A stretch of 64,000 nt of DNA from Ceratobasidium sp. AG-K (lineage: Eukaryota > Basidiomycota > Agaricomycetes > Cantharellales > Ceratobasidiaceae). Numbering within the stretch: position 1 is the first letter of the stretch; every line of letters starts with the position of its first letter. The stretch is taken from assembly GCA_037039685.1 (NCBI GenBank), contig JAWNGF010000001.1, positions 124,001 to 188,000 of the forward strand, given 5' to 3'. Of this stretch, positions 49,571 through 62,100 are shown one piece after another. The notes beneath the pieces were generated by a model. That model worked only from the letters and a program-made list of their open reading frames with translations, did no database searches and was not told where the DNA came from. Both the position numbers and the translations under genes were made by a program.

Positions 49571-50542
49571 CCTATATAAGGCTTACTGAATAGATAAGTT
49601 CTTTAGTCGTTCAAGGCAGTTGACCACAAGGTCTTCGAGCGAGGTACAGTAATCCAGGTGGTGATGGATTATGCTAGAATCCAATCGGATTGAACATTTG
49701 ACCGGTCTTCTTTCGCCACAGAGCGCTAGCCAAACCCTTACCTGCAGCTACGTAGCTTGGCACACATGTGGACAAGACATACGTCACAATGACACGTTGT
49801 AATTGTATCCCCATCAAGCCCTCAGTTCATGTTCAGAAGCGGGTTTCCGCTCCATCCAGATAGGCCGCTAGAGCTAACAGTACAGTCTGCAAGCGTGAGG
49901 TGACCAACCGCCTGCATCCATCATTGGGGCTTCCGTCAAGCCCTGTGTAAATGTTCCACGCTGTGCAGCTGTGTAACGATTCTCGTTACAATTACGTAAC
50001 ATCTATACGAACCCACCCCTGAATTTAATTGAAGAGAATGCAAAGAATATTGTGATCGTCGTATCTTTCCTGTCTTCATCGATCAACAGATTCAAAAACC
50101 TAAACCTCTGTATGCGAGGGAGTTCCCTGATCTTACGATCCAGTTGACACCCGACAGGCAAATTTTTGGCGATAGGACATTGTTTTGTTATGAACCAGGC
50201 TAGCAAGTTTGTGTACCCGGATACTCGACCGGATAACGCCGAGGGACTCGATTATTATAACTGGGAAGCTGGACAAATCAACCGAGAAAGTGACAGCAGC
50301 TCTGTTTAAGGAACGAGGTTTTGGCGTTTTTGATTGTCCAATCGCATAGGGGCTGGCTTATCGTATAAGTAATGAATAGGATCTGCACTTCTTCGACCAC
50401 ATGAAAGGAAAGTCTCTCGCAACTTCAATGTTTACCTGCGTAAGCGCCAACGGCCACGCCCTGGGGATACACAACACGCCGAGATCGGCCGATGCCCTCC
50501 TAGCTTTCCTCTCCCCATTCCTCTGGAGCAACCATCGGAACT
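49571..50542. other. Divergent intergenic region
   Basis: 972 bp between the starts of the P450 gene (-) and the next gene (+). No supportable gene is seen; both promoters should lie here. Confidence 0.6.
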
Positions 50543-52304
50543 ATGTCTATTACTTTTGCCTCAAGCTCTGGTAGCTTCAAGAAGGAGCGATGCACTATGG
50601 AGTTTGGGCCCGTCTGGGGAAGGGGCAAAATATTTGATTGGTATCGAGACATTTTGACCAGTAGAACGATCATCAAACTCGAAATACGCATTACAAGGGG
50701 CGCTGTACCTCATAGGTTTGTCGTCGCCTATTTGCAAGATGGGACCATATGCCGCTTTGACAGACGTCCTCGAAACCCGAATCTGTTCATGATCGCCTCC
50801 CAACCTGATCTGACTGCTGAGGAGCCAACTCCCAGAGCTGCAGACGAAGCTAGCCTCGTCAAACGTGCAGAGTTACTCGAGATTGAACTTTCGACTCACT
50901 GGGAGATCAGTTTGAATCTCCCAAGCACGGCTGACGTCCTTCTGATCCTATCGGCATGCTTTGCAATTGCTCAGGACGAAAAGGCGCGCAACTACTCGCT
51001 TCAAGAATATAACTGCTATTTTTTCTCCTGGACCATCATCATGCTTGTTACCCGACACCTCCTTCCTTTCACTGTACCATCGCCCGCTGCTGTAGAATCT
51101 CGCTTTCATTCTCGGCTAGCCAAGGGCAGCATCGTAATTTCTGATATCATTGTCAAGGCGTTGCCGGACATCGTGCTAGATACTGTGGCTGCATTCGACA
51201 GCGTAACCGGCAAGAGGCTGAACCAAGGCCTTAGCAAACGAGAACTCGCCGTCTGGGGCCTTCCCACCCCGATTTTTCGGGCTTTGTTACGCCAGTGTTT
51301 CAAAATACGGCTGCAGTGCGGTTTGAAGAAAACACTGGACCAGCGCGTCTACTTCCAGTTGGAGAGTCGCGCAGCCCCTGTACTCCGAGGTCTGTTAGAA
51401 GGATCAGACCAAGCCGCAAAGGACGCCCAAAGTGGTGGGCGTCAAGGAGTAGCGGATGCAGTTCAAAACCGGCTTTGGCTAAACGAACTCTTCACAGATC
51501 CCAGGGACCGGTTCATGAGGAGATCCTTCAAGTTTTGTGGGACAGTATCTTGGAGGCTATTGCCGAAGGTTACGGCGATGTCGAGGCAGACGTAATTCAG
51601 GAAGGCATCCGTGGGCTGTCATTATGGCAGCGCCTAAAATACCGTCTTTTTGGCAAGAATGTAATCCAGTTTAGCCAAATCTGGAGCGAGGCGCTTCGAG
51701 TTGCACTGCCCGCTGCGCGTATGGCGGGACATGGTCAGTACGGGCCAGAAAAAACCCACGAAGACATGTTCGATTTGGCATTTACGGCTGGCGCTGCAGA
51801 GGCTCTCCGAGCGGCTCAGGCCGTAGTCCAAAAGACAGGACCGGCGTTAGCCAACCCTAAACGAGACGAGATGTGGAAGTTTGTGTGGGGTGTGTGGGAT
51901 GATGTGTGGGAGCTGTCACGCTCCACCACCCAGGCTATGGTTGTTGATGTCGTCGAGAACACTCTAGCAGAAATCGTAGGATGGCTGACGGAGGATGTCG
52001 TGAAGGAGCTTGGGGAAAGCCAAGGGCAGAAGGTGCAGGCCACCATCCAATTCAAGGTAAGTGACCTTGCTATTTTCCCACTTGTGCTTTTTCACCAGTT
52101 ACCGTGTAGAGGAACCAAAAGCAAAGTTTGCAGGGCGAGGAAGCAGAGTTGTCTCTTGAAGTATTCCAACTAAACATCAGAAAGTTTATTCAGTTGGTAC
52201 CTGGCCAAACATCGGAGCATCGAGCAAATATTGAAGAAGCAATGTCGCGTGTATGGGAAGTGTCGAGACAGACCTACAAATCACTAGCAAACCCTAGTTC
52301 CTGA
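50543..52304 (+). CDS. Possible LRAT/PPPDE-like (permuted papain fold) protein with helical C-terminus
   Basis: Function unknown. The N-terminal 180 residues show GPVWGRGKIFDWYRDIL, PHRFVVAYLQDGTICRFDRR and, further on, YSLQEYNCYFFSWTII. A His in an early strand, then a basic strand, then NC followed by aromatic residues is the order seen in LRAT and PPPDE/DUF862-type thiol enzymes, so I suggest such a fold with low certainty. A long helical region follows (WDSILEAIAEGYGDVEADVI, LSLWQRLKYRLF, WKFVWGVWDDVWELS), then a last exon (52134-52304). The start could also be ATG 50597 (MEFGP). The frame breaks at the CCGG at 51508-51511: one extra base would join LWLNELFTDPRDR to VHEEILQVLW. I recognise the whole as a multi-copy type in this lineage, not as a named family. 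Confidence 0.6.
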
Positions 52305-53370
52305 GGGAAAGCATGAGGGTGAGCCATACCATTCGTTCCTTACACGAACGCTGATTGATGTCTTGAAGATCAGTCACGCAGACAATCCCATTATATGCGC
52401 CACTTCTTGATGTCCTTCTTTGGTTTATGTCGTATTTTATATATGTCCATTGACGCTAGCACAGACTCATATTGATCGGCCCTAGTGTCCCAGCTTTGCG
52501 TGTGTACACCATATGGCACCCAACTGCAACCCCCCCCCCTGCCAGCGTCGGCGGCTGACTGAACGCATTTTGAAACGGCTGGGCACGTAACGCTGATTCT
52601 TCGAGGTCAATGTTCATCACGACGGGAGCATTTTTTCCTTAGATATTCGACAAGTAGGTATTGAAGCCAAATATCTACCGATTTTCTTAGTAGTTTGTCG
52701 ATATCTCCGTTTCCCGCAGAGATCGTGCGCATTTTCTGCTCCGCTCATAGGAGACTTGGTCATGTGCCGAGAGGTTTGTCACTTGCGCATGGCCGTCACT
52801 TTACATTGTTAATACTATACTTTCCAATTGTTTCTGTGCTGGTAGCGCTTGTCCTGTTCTTTTACCAGGATATACTATTTAATCAAAGGTTTGTTCGATT
52901 TGGCACTATTATGTGGGCAGTAATGTACCTTGAAAAGTACACTGCGTAGAGTACATTGGAACGTCATATAAACCAGACTGGAGCATGATCCAAATTCCAA
53001 ACATCCCGCTCACCCTGCGGAGGTTTCCTCCGTGTCTTTGGCAAAGCACGGCGGTAAACCCCGTATCTTGGTCAGTGGTCGTTGGAGTGCCTTGATCTCG
53101 ACGCTGGATACGGTTATTACCTCCGTGTTTTGCCAAAGACCGGGATCAAACTCCGTAAAATACGGAGTTTTGGGGCCCATAGTGGATGGTGGAATACTCA
53201 TGCACGTTTGAACAACTTGAATGTATTTGCCGTTGGTCACCAATTACAATACGCCCTATTTGCTATGATGTCTTATGGGGCCCCCAAGTAGTTCGACTTG
53301 CGAGCTGAAATTGGTCATGGACGGGATTGTGAGCAATCGACCGTCAAATTATACTGGAGACTCACCCAGT
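52305..53370. other. Intergenic region with a CACTA-type terminal relic
   Basis: No supportable gene. A C10 run lies near 52527. The right third holds the repeat fragment listed at 53022-53184. Confidence 0.55.
53022..53184. repeat. Relic end of a CACTA-type element
   Basis: On the minus str​and it reads CACTATGGGCCCC from 53184 inwards, then motifs of the CCGTGTTTT/ACGGAG type like those of the element at 37391-44241. It includes a 10-bp perfect hairpin (53148-53157 with 53161-53170, AAACTCCGTA/TACGGAGTTT). No matching left end, target duplication or transposase was found, so this is a solo fragment or a small non-autonomous element. Confidence 0.6.
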
Positions 53371-56300
53371 TCAAACGCCAATATGAACGAACGGCGCCCA
53401 TCGAGCAATCGCTTTGTCCCCCACCTTCTCGCGCAACTGAGCAGCCGCGTGGTGCAAGGCCACGGCTGCATTTGTATGATCCATCTTTCGGTCCTTCAAC
53501 AACTCCATATATACTCGTTCGGCTACCTCTGGACCGTCTTCGTCGGCAATGCTCCACATCGTACCGATTACACTCGGGTATCCGGCCATCAGCATCCCCG
53601 CCGCTAGATGTACCGCCTCGTCCGGAAGGTTCTTGTCCCCTGTAGCAGTCTGACAGGCCGACAGAAAAGCGAGCCCCTTGTTCGTATAGGAACGCTTTGA
53701 TATCATTGCAAGGGTCAGGTCGCCATCATGAAGGTGGAAAGCGCTCTGCATCGGGTCTGCCGGGTCCTGGGTACCATGACACGCCATGTGGACCCAACCA
53801 AATCTCTCCATTTCGTCCAAAACGCGGTCTACAGTCGCTCTATCCTCCTTCAGTTCCAGCTGCAGGCCAGTGCGAACGTGTTTTCGGATGACATTGAGTT
53901 CATCGTTGACAAATGGTAGACTTGAGAAACCAATTGTATGCTCTTGTCCTACAGAAACCACTCCATGTTGAGGGTCGAAACTGGTTGACTGGTGGGCGGC
54001 CAACGCGCTCAGTGTTGGTGTGTAAGACGATACAACGTAATCGAATGCTTTGAGTCCCAATTGATCGTAGCACCCAGCTGCATGAAGAGGAAGAAATGAG
54101 AGTAGTCCTGTCGTGCACCAGGTAACACGTGGGAGCTGGTCGATTGGGCGCCTTTCCTAGAAACTCAATCTTAGTGGTGATACGAGCTGAGTTTATGCCA
54201 AGCACGTACATACCTTGTACCTAGGAAGTCAAGCACGGGCATGACTACGCCAAACCATAGGGTTTTCAAGGACGCTTGAAGCAGTTCGCTCCTGCTTGAT
54301 TCAGAACTGGAACTGCCCGCCTTGACAAATCCCCGCTGTCCAACCAGGAAGTCCAGTTGTTTGCGTGCCGCATCGGCGTTCTCAACCGAAAATCCGGAAG
54401 GGGGACATGGGCAACGGCTTTGTAGTTAGGCCGAAGTATCAGAGCATCACATCGGGACTTGTGGACGTTGATCACGGCGATAGGGTGGGACTTGGCGACA
54501 CGGAGTATCTGGTTCAAATTAGGTTCACGTAAGAAGTCCTCAAAGCCAGGGATGGAGCGGGCTTCGTCCAAAAGAATGTCCCAGTCCATTGCTAACCGTT
54601 CATGAATTCTGGCTTCTTGATCTAAATCAATGCTACTGCTCTTGAGTGCTACTAGTGAAGGTGATCTAGAGCCGGCGCGCTCAAGTCTCTGGCCGACCTC
54701 AACAAGCTTACCAGCAAGCTCAGGGTTCTTGGTGGAGAGTTCATCAAATGGCGTACGTAGTCGGGCTGTCTGTCGCCAAACAATCGAGCGACCTGCTTCA
54801 AGCCACTCAAGGGCAAGGTCATGAGCGTTAATGCTGATTGCGTACGATGCAGCCTCTGAAACAATATCTCTAATTTCCGCTACGAGCTCGTAACGGCGAC
54901 CGAGTGTGTTACCGATCCAGACTAATAAGGGAAGTAGAGCTATGGCCTGTTGATATGCTTGGTGGGGGGGTGCCAAGAACTCAAACGAAGGCAATTTAAT
55001 CCATTCACGACATGCTTCAAATCTGACAGAAGGAGATCCAACAGGAGACCGCGCAGCCGTGCTGAATGAGGCTTCCGCGGATTTAATATCTGAATGTTCC
55101 CCGAGACACCCAAACCGAAGGTTATGCAGGGCTCCGAGATTGCTGAGTCTTGTTGGTTTGTCTGGGTGGACATCTGGTGTGAGCAAAACAGCCTCGGTCA
55201 CGCACTCGATCGCTTTGTTCAGGTCTGAAATCTCTCCTAGATGCCCAAATAGTACCCGGTAAGAGTTTCCAAGATTGTTGAGTCTTCCGGGCTTGCCTGG
55301 ATCACCATCAGGAGTGAGTGAAACAGCCTGTGCCCCGTATTCAACTGCTTTATTTAGATCAGATAGCTCCCCGAAACACTGAAACCGAACTAGGTATGTG
55401 TTTCCGAGGTTGGTGAAATTTACTTGTTTCCGTGGTACGTCGTCAGGAGTAAGTTCAAGAGCTTGTGTTTCGCATTTAACCGCATTTTCTAGATCTTTAG
55501 GGTCTCTGAGGCGCTGAAAACGTACTAAGTATGCACCTCCAAGATTGCCAAGTCTTTCCGATTTTTCTACGTGGCCATCAGGGGTGAGTGAGGTAGCCTG
55601 TACTCCATACTCGACTGCTTTGTTCAGGTCCGAAATATCGCCTAGATGATCGAATCGAGCGCTGTACGATGATTCGAGATTACTTAGAGTTCTAGCCTTT
55701 CTTGGATGGTTACTAGGGGTGAGCGAAGCAGCCTGTATCCCGCATTCGATTGATTTATTTAAATCTGAGAATTCGCCCAAGCGTTCGAATCGCACAATGT
55801 ATGAGTATCCAAGGTTGTTGAGCATTGTTGGCTTCTCTGGGTTATCGTCAGGGATGAGAGAAAGAGCTGCTGTTCCGTATTCAATCCCCTTTTGAAGATC
55901 CAACAGTTCTCCTAGACAATCAAACCGTGATGTGTAGGAAAGTCCAAGGTTCGTGAGTGTCCCTGGCTTGTCTGGGTGATCATCGGGGGTGAGCAATGCC
56001 GCCTGCGTTCCGCACTCAATCGCCAAATTGAGGTCCAATAGATTACCCTGGCGTGAGAATCGGTTCCTGTATGTGCTACCGAGATTGCTGAGCGATGCTA
56101 GTTTGGCCGGGTGGTCATCGGGAGTGAGAGCAATTACCCGTTCTCCCCATTCGACCGCACTGTTCAGATCGGAGATATCGCCTGAACGCTCGGACCGCAT
56201 TCGGTATGAAACCATGAGATTGTTGAGTGCTTGAGGCCCGTGCGGATGGCCATCAGGAGTAAGTTCAACAGCCAGCTGTCCATATTTGATTGCGTTGTTT

Positions 56301-57284
56301 AGATCCGAAAGTTCGCCTGAGCAATCGAGCCTATTCAAGTATGAACGTACAAGGTTGACAAGAATGAATGGCCTGTCTGGGTGGTCATCGGGAACGAGTG
56401 AAACAGCCTTTAACCTGTATTCCACCGCTTGACTGATATCTGACTGCTCCCCCAGGTACTTGAATCGACTTTCGTATAAACGCCCGAGGTCACAAAGTGT
56501 CCCGGGCTTGTGCGGATGGCTATCAGGAATGAGTGAAACTGCTCGTATCCCGTATTCAGCTGCATTGTTCACATCCAGAAGCTCGCCCAGTAACTCAAAG
56601 CGAGTACTGTATAGCTGCATGAGGCTGGTGAGTGTGCTTGCCATCTCGGGATCGTCATCAGGAGTAAGAGAAGCCACCTATACTCCGTACTCGATTGCTC
56701 TGCTCAAATCTGAAAGCTTCTCAAGACGTATAAACCGACTCCGGTATCCGAGACTGAGATGACTTAGCAATGATCGGCGCTGAGCAGGGGATTAGGCAAT
56801 CGATCAAGAACCGTTTCCCAACAATCAATGGCCTTGTTGATATGCCCAATGGCGCGCGAGTGCCTATATTTAGTATGTTCAACATCAGCGATCAGTAGGA
56901 GTGCTTGAAGTTCAGCGTTGGAGCCCAATCTAGGAAACCATCGCCCCCGTTAGTCCACGGAAAATATCTTCTAGCTATTTGGGCTTTTGTTGAAAATTTC
57001 ACGAACCTTCCCTCAAACATCCAGTCAAGCATCTTCCCGAGTGATACTGATTCGTTGAGGATTAAACTGCTTTCTTTCCGTGGGCCCTCCCCTTTGTTTG
57101 GGTCACTGCAACCCATGAGTGCACCGCCTGGGACGTGATTTGTTGCCTTGATTTCATCCTCGCCTTCCGATTGGCACTTATCTAATTCTTTTGTAACGTG
57201 GATCACAGTTTTAGGGTGGCGAATACGAGCATTGGAAGGCCAGAAATTTACCCATTGAAGCTTTGACTTTTGCGTGCATGTCAT
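53371..57284 (-). pseudogene. TPR-CHAT protease-like gene, carrying a nonsense codon and frame breaks
   Basis: Predicted caspase-related (clan CD) protease with a TPR sensor array. The N-terminal exon starts at 57284 (MTCTQKSKLQW) and splices at MFEGR to LGSNAELQALLLIADVEH. About 13 TPR-like repeats of 44-45 residues follow (56760-54960), then a helical linker. An intron near 54220-54160 leads to the CHAT domain: PRVTWCTTGLLSFLPLHAAG, catalytic His in WVHMACHGTQDP, catalytic Cys in LAFLSACQTATGDKNLPDEA, then AGYPSVIGTMW, ending FVHIGV at 53371. Lesions are a frame break at the G4 run 56787-56790 (plus strand), an in-frame TAG at 56678-56680 within a repeat where CAG is expected, and a frame break at the CCGG at 54394-54397. 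The CHAT catalytic dyad is intact. Its state, pseudogene or miscalled consensus, is open. Confidence 0.85.
54960..56760 (-). repeat. Array of about 13 tandem TPR-coding repeats
   Basis: Period about 132-135 bp. Each unit encodes a variant of SLTPDDHPDKPTRLNNLG followed by SYxxRFxxLGELSDLNKAIEYGxQA. The units differ from each other throughout, so the array is old, not a recent expansion. Confidence 0.9.
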
Positions 57285-59148
57285 GAAGGGTCAATTGATC
57301 ACAGCTGCTATTTGTACATGTGTCAGTCTAGAATCGCTCAATGTCCAAGCTTTATGAGGCTTACCTTTGTGTGTCATTGAACCCCGGTGTTTCGCGTATG
57401 TTAGAATACTTTGACGAGTCCATGCACGTTCCGACTACTGTATATCCACTATGATGTTGTCCAATAACGTTGGAGTATGTCGTGCGCACACTCAATGGAA
57501 CCTCTGTTTATATATGTGCTGGGTGATGAAATCGTTCCGGGTAGATCTTTCAAACTCCAGGCGATCCGTTTGGCTTCCGCCAGACCAGCCGGGTCCAGGA
57601 TTTGCGGTGGCGTTCATCAGCACTCGAGGGCAGCTCTCACCCATCAAAGCACCGTTTTTGGTGGAGTGATAGGCCGCAATTGCCCCTAAGTTCCTGGCCT
57701 GGATAGCGGAGAATTTACTTCCATCCAATCATTGCTCAGTCATCTAACTTGCCCCTAACTTCATTATTAGCCGTTGAGTCCGACCGGAGCTGTAGGTGAG
57801 TACCGGCAGACCTTGCAAGAGTAGTTTGGGGCTCATATACAAAGTTACCAGTGGGACATTATTCTAGCGCTGAGAGTTGAGCCAAAGGGTTACCAGATTA
57901 AGCATAACTATCGCAACAAGGATGTGTATGTGGCTGTAAACCTATCAAAGAGACAGTTGGAGCTGGTAGAAAACAACCAGAACGAGACTGGCTACCACAA
58001 GGAATTTCTGTTTGACGGGGATAAGGATAGGGGTATTTGTAAGTGATGAGTGGGATTGTTAGAAAGCAAACTACATTGAACGTTACACTTGAAAGTATCT
58101 TGGATGCCGGAAATATTGCTAGCGCCGTCACGGTCAAGCCCCAAGACACCGAAGGAAAAGAGGGCGCATACTTAAGGCTTGTTGTCGGGCGCCGGGAGAG
58201 ATGGATGCTTACGAATATCCATTCATGAAACGTTTGCCGTGGTACGCTCGAATGTGATGTATTTGAAGATATAAAAGTGTATCCCTATGGTCTGGGGAGC
58301 TATGAGACAATGAAAGATTACTACAAATCTTCCAGACCTGGAGGTCGCATCGTGATCACTGGTGTCCAATACCCGCGCGTGGTTTCCCCGAGTGACCAGT
58401 TACGTGCAATCGTACCAATACTCGTATTGTTTATGGGCTGGGAGCTACCCGCTCTACTCGACTAACCAACCGCGGTAGCTATCCATGTCCGGCCAATACA
58501 TAGTCTGAGAGGTGAGAGGAGTAGTATGCAAGGAGGTTGACGGGAACAAATATAACAATATGCGATGCGTGCCCCGCCGCATGCTTAAGCTAATCCGCGA
58601 AACGGTCGTTCTTACCGGTGAGAAGGACGTAGATGCGTGTGGTTTACGGACTGTTCGGAGCAGATCCCCTTTCCGTACGACTCTGACCTCGGATGCAACA
58701 ACCGTCATCCTGTAGCCGGTCCACACCTAGAACTTCGAAATTAATCACCAGCTCGATCCGACAATCTATCGCCCAGTTTGTTCGACATCGAACCCGAGTC
58801 GAGACTCTCTGCAGTGGAGCCGGCTAAACAATACGGTCACGTGCGAGCCATGAGTTGAGCAGTATCCCTCGAAATCTGACGCATACGACCACCGCTTTCT
58901 GGGGCAACGGACTCCCAACGACTGCTCCCTTGGTGAAACCATAGCTATAGTGCCTCTTCTACTATCGTGGGCGTCGTCGGGGACGTTCTTGGCGGTGACG
59001 CACGGACCAGCGGCGGCCGACATATTTGACACCGCCACCGACGTCATCACGTAATTCTCACCCAAATACGCGTGTTCGACCACTTGGACTAATTACTCCC
59101 CTCTTTTGATCTGACTGGACTTGGATCCCACCGACACCGAGTGCTGGG
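57285..59148. other. 1.9-kb region without a supportable gene
   Basis: Short frames at 58043-58465 contain protein-like text (VYPYGLGSYETMKDYYKSSR, GGRIVITGVQYPRVVSPSD) but no start, splice pattern or known motif, and may be a gene remnant. The left end should hold the promoter of the TPR-CHAT gene and the right end that of the next gene. Confidence 0.5.
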
Positions 59149-62100
59149 ATGCAGCCCGACAACCGGCTGCTGACGAACCTGATCAAGTGCGAGAAAGAGC
59201 ATCACTCGGCGTTGCTTGCGTTGCTTGTTCGGTCTCATACGTCGCTTGCTGCTCTTTCTGCGTATGCTTCTGCTGCTGCTCCGCCCGTTGCCCAGGCTCT
59301 ACTAGGTGGGATGTTATGCAATATAATATATTTACTGGCTAACTCGTCGCAGGATGTATCCAGGCATTCGCTGCTGCCGACGAAGGACTGCGTGGATACG
59401 CGGCGGCCGTCGAGGGATGGAAAGAGGAACTCAAAGAGGTCAAGCGGGTAGAGGATGAATACAAGGCAGTCGTTAGAGACAAGGAGATTTTGTACGTTAA
59501 TCTCATTTACTTGTTGCCCAGCTAATTGTTTGCAGAGTGGGCCGACTGATCAAGGCGAGCAAACAAAAAATACCCACGGCGTCGTTGCAAGCTGGCCCTG
59601 CCCCCATACCCAATGCGTCGTACCTTGCTCCGTCCTCTCCATCTGCCTCGTCGTACTCTCTACCCACGTCCCAGCCATATCAGTACACGCCAACTCCCCA
59701 CGCAACACAACACATCAACTCGAAACTGGCACTTGCACAAAGGGAACTACACGCATGCGAGGCCCACTTGGCCGGAAAAGACGCCGAGCTGGCCGAAGTC
59801 AGACGGAGTGCAATGACAGAGGGAATGGTCAGGAGATGTCGGGCGATGGCGGATGTGGGACATGTGTGGCGCGAGCGGGGAGAGCAGGGAATGCGGGCGT
59901 TGGATGAACTAGGGAGGGAAGCTGCAGGAAGTAAGTCGATCAATATGTGTCTAGCTAAATCTAATTTGTTGCAGCTGCCCCACCGCAACAACCGTACTAC
60001 ACTCCTCCCCGCCGATCCATGTCCTCTCACTCTGGATCATCCATCGCTCCGTCCCATTCGGCTTCTCAACAACGTCACACTCGATCGCAATCTCCATTCT
60101 ATTCCCCTCGTGCTCAATCACCCGCAACGTACCAAACTCTCGCTGGGGGATACCAACACTCCCATCCCCTCCCCGCACTTCCCGAGCGAGACAGCTGGCA
60201 CGGCGACCCTCGACCAGCATCGTACCACCCCGAATCTCATACCTACGCCCAACCCGAACCTCGCCGCCCAATCAGCCTCATCGACCCCCACGTGCACTGA
60301 AAACGTTCGACCCCAGACGTCCGTTGTCTTCCAACGACCTTCCTGCGCCGCCCGAGAGCACGTACGTTTGATCTCCCGCCGCCACACTCGATTGGGGACG
60401 CAGGAGAGTTTATCCTGTCGGTCGGCCTGTTAGTTCGCATGGTCATGGGTCTGGAGAGGGCAAGGAGGGCAAAGGGTGGTCGATGCGTGACACGGAATGG
60501 AGCTCGAGCGAGGACGAGGCCAACTACCAGGTCGTCGAGAATGATCGTAAGACTCCGTGGCAGCCGACTCCAGAAGTGGACGAAGAGATCTTGAGGGCGG
60601 TGGAAAAGATGGGTGTGGTCGTTCCACCCAAGCCCCCTCCAATCGTGAGCATTTTGCATTAAATTGAGAATCGTGTTGATCTGGGTTGGCAGACAAAGAA
60701 CACGCCTCCAACACCGCCAGAGACTGCCTCCCCCAGTGCGAGCCCCGCTCCGTTGCCAGATGTGAGTATTGTTGAAACGACGCCGCAAAAGGGCAAGGGC
60801 AAGAAGAAGGCGACAAAGCGGAGGGAAGGGGCCATAGGCGGGGTCAAGCCAACTGGAACGACGAGTGCGCCTCTGCCAAAGCCCGTGGATAAAGTCCTTC
60901 CTGAACCTGAAACGATCCATGTCCCCGAGCGAGCTGCTTCTCCCGCTGAACGAGTTGCTTCACCTGCGCCTGCTCCCATCTCTTTAGCACCTATTCCGGC
61001 CTCGGCATCTCCAGCTCCTCGCCCAATCACACCCGTGCCCGATCCAACTCCGACCCTGACGGCACCCACACCCCAGCCGGCGGCAACCCCACCTCGATCG
61101 GCTCCGATCGCGACTGGCGCTATACTCGATTCAGACACTCCCGATTGCGCCGTGCACACTCAATCAGAAACCGAAGACGAGTACCACACCGACGCCGACG
61201 TCGATACAGATACAGCCCCCACCGAGCCGCGCGGGGATGACGTCATCCATCAGCTCGGTGACAGGGACGAGCCTCGTGCGGAAGATCCCTCGACGATCGA
61301 GATCCCGGCGACCGAAGCTGTACTTGCTACGACCACTGTCCCTGCTCCCGTCCCGCCTGCTGTGTCTGTGACTCCTCCCGCTCCCGACCTCGAACCTGTT
61401 GCTGTTCCCACGGTCTCTGAGCCTGTGAAATCTCTGCCTGGCACCTCTTCCGAGCCTGTCACTCTCCAGCCCGCACAACTCCCGACGCCTGAGCCAGTAA
61501 ACTCCATGCCGACTACGGCCCCCAAGAACCGAATCGTCTCGTCCGCGTCCGAGCCACTCGTCCAAAACCGCAAACCCAAGCTCTCGAAACGCGTTACGGC
61601 AGATAGCGACGGCGAGGGACGTAAAAAGGCAACCGACGACCGGAAAAAATCCAAACGCAAGGGACATTCGCGACAATCTAGCACTGCCGAGCCTCGTCCT
61701 GTGCAGCGCCGGCAACCCAGTGCAGAGGATAGGGCAGACCTCGCTGCGCTACTCCGAGACTCGGACGCCCCCTCGCCGCATGTGCATTTCCCAGCTCCGG
61801 GGGGAATGTACGTCCCTTCTGCCCCAGCACCGCCTCGTCAGCCCGGGTCGCTCTATCTTCCTTCGTCGGGGACGACGCGCTCGGATGTGGGTCCCGCTCG
61901 AGGCCAGCATTTCGATGCTCCTCCGTCTCCCGTGGCCTCGGTCGGGCGGGCTCGTTCTGGTTCGGCGACGTTTTTCGGTCGCGTGGCGGGGTTGTTTGGG
62001 CGGAAGAAACCGCCTGGAGATGGATACCTCTCGTCGAGTGGGCAAACGTGGCGGACGCGGACGGATGGGAACATTGGCCGGTCAAGGGCGGACGATTCAT

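Noticed and set aside
47353..52304. Secondary-metabolite gene cluster around the P450
   Set aside because: No backbone synthase, terpene cyclase, transporter or regulator lies nearby; neighbours are transposons and an unrelated family.
54960..56760. TPR-coding repeats as a CRISPR-like or satellite array
   Set aside because: The period is 132-135 bp, the units code for TPRs in one frame, and no spacer structure exists.
58043..58465. Small gene with KVYPYGLGSYETMKDYY-type text
   Set aside because: Frames do not join by plausible introns, there is no start context, and no family is recognised.
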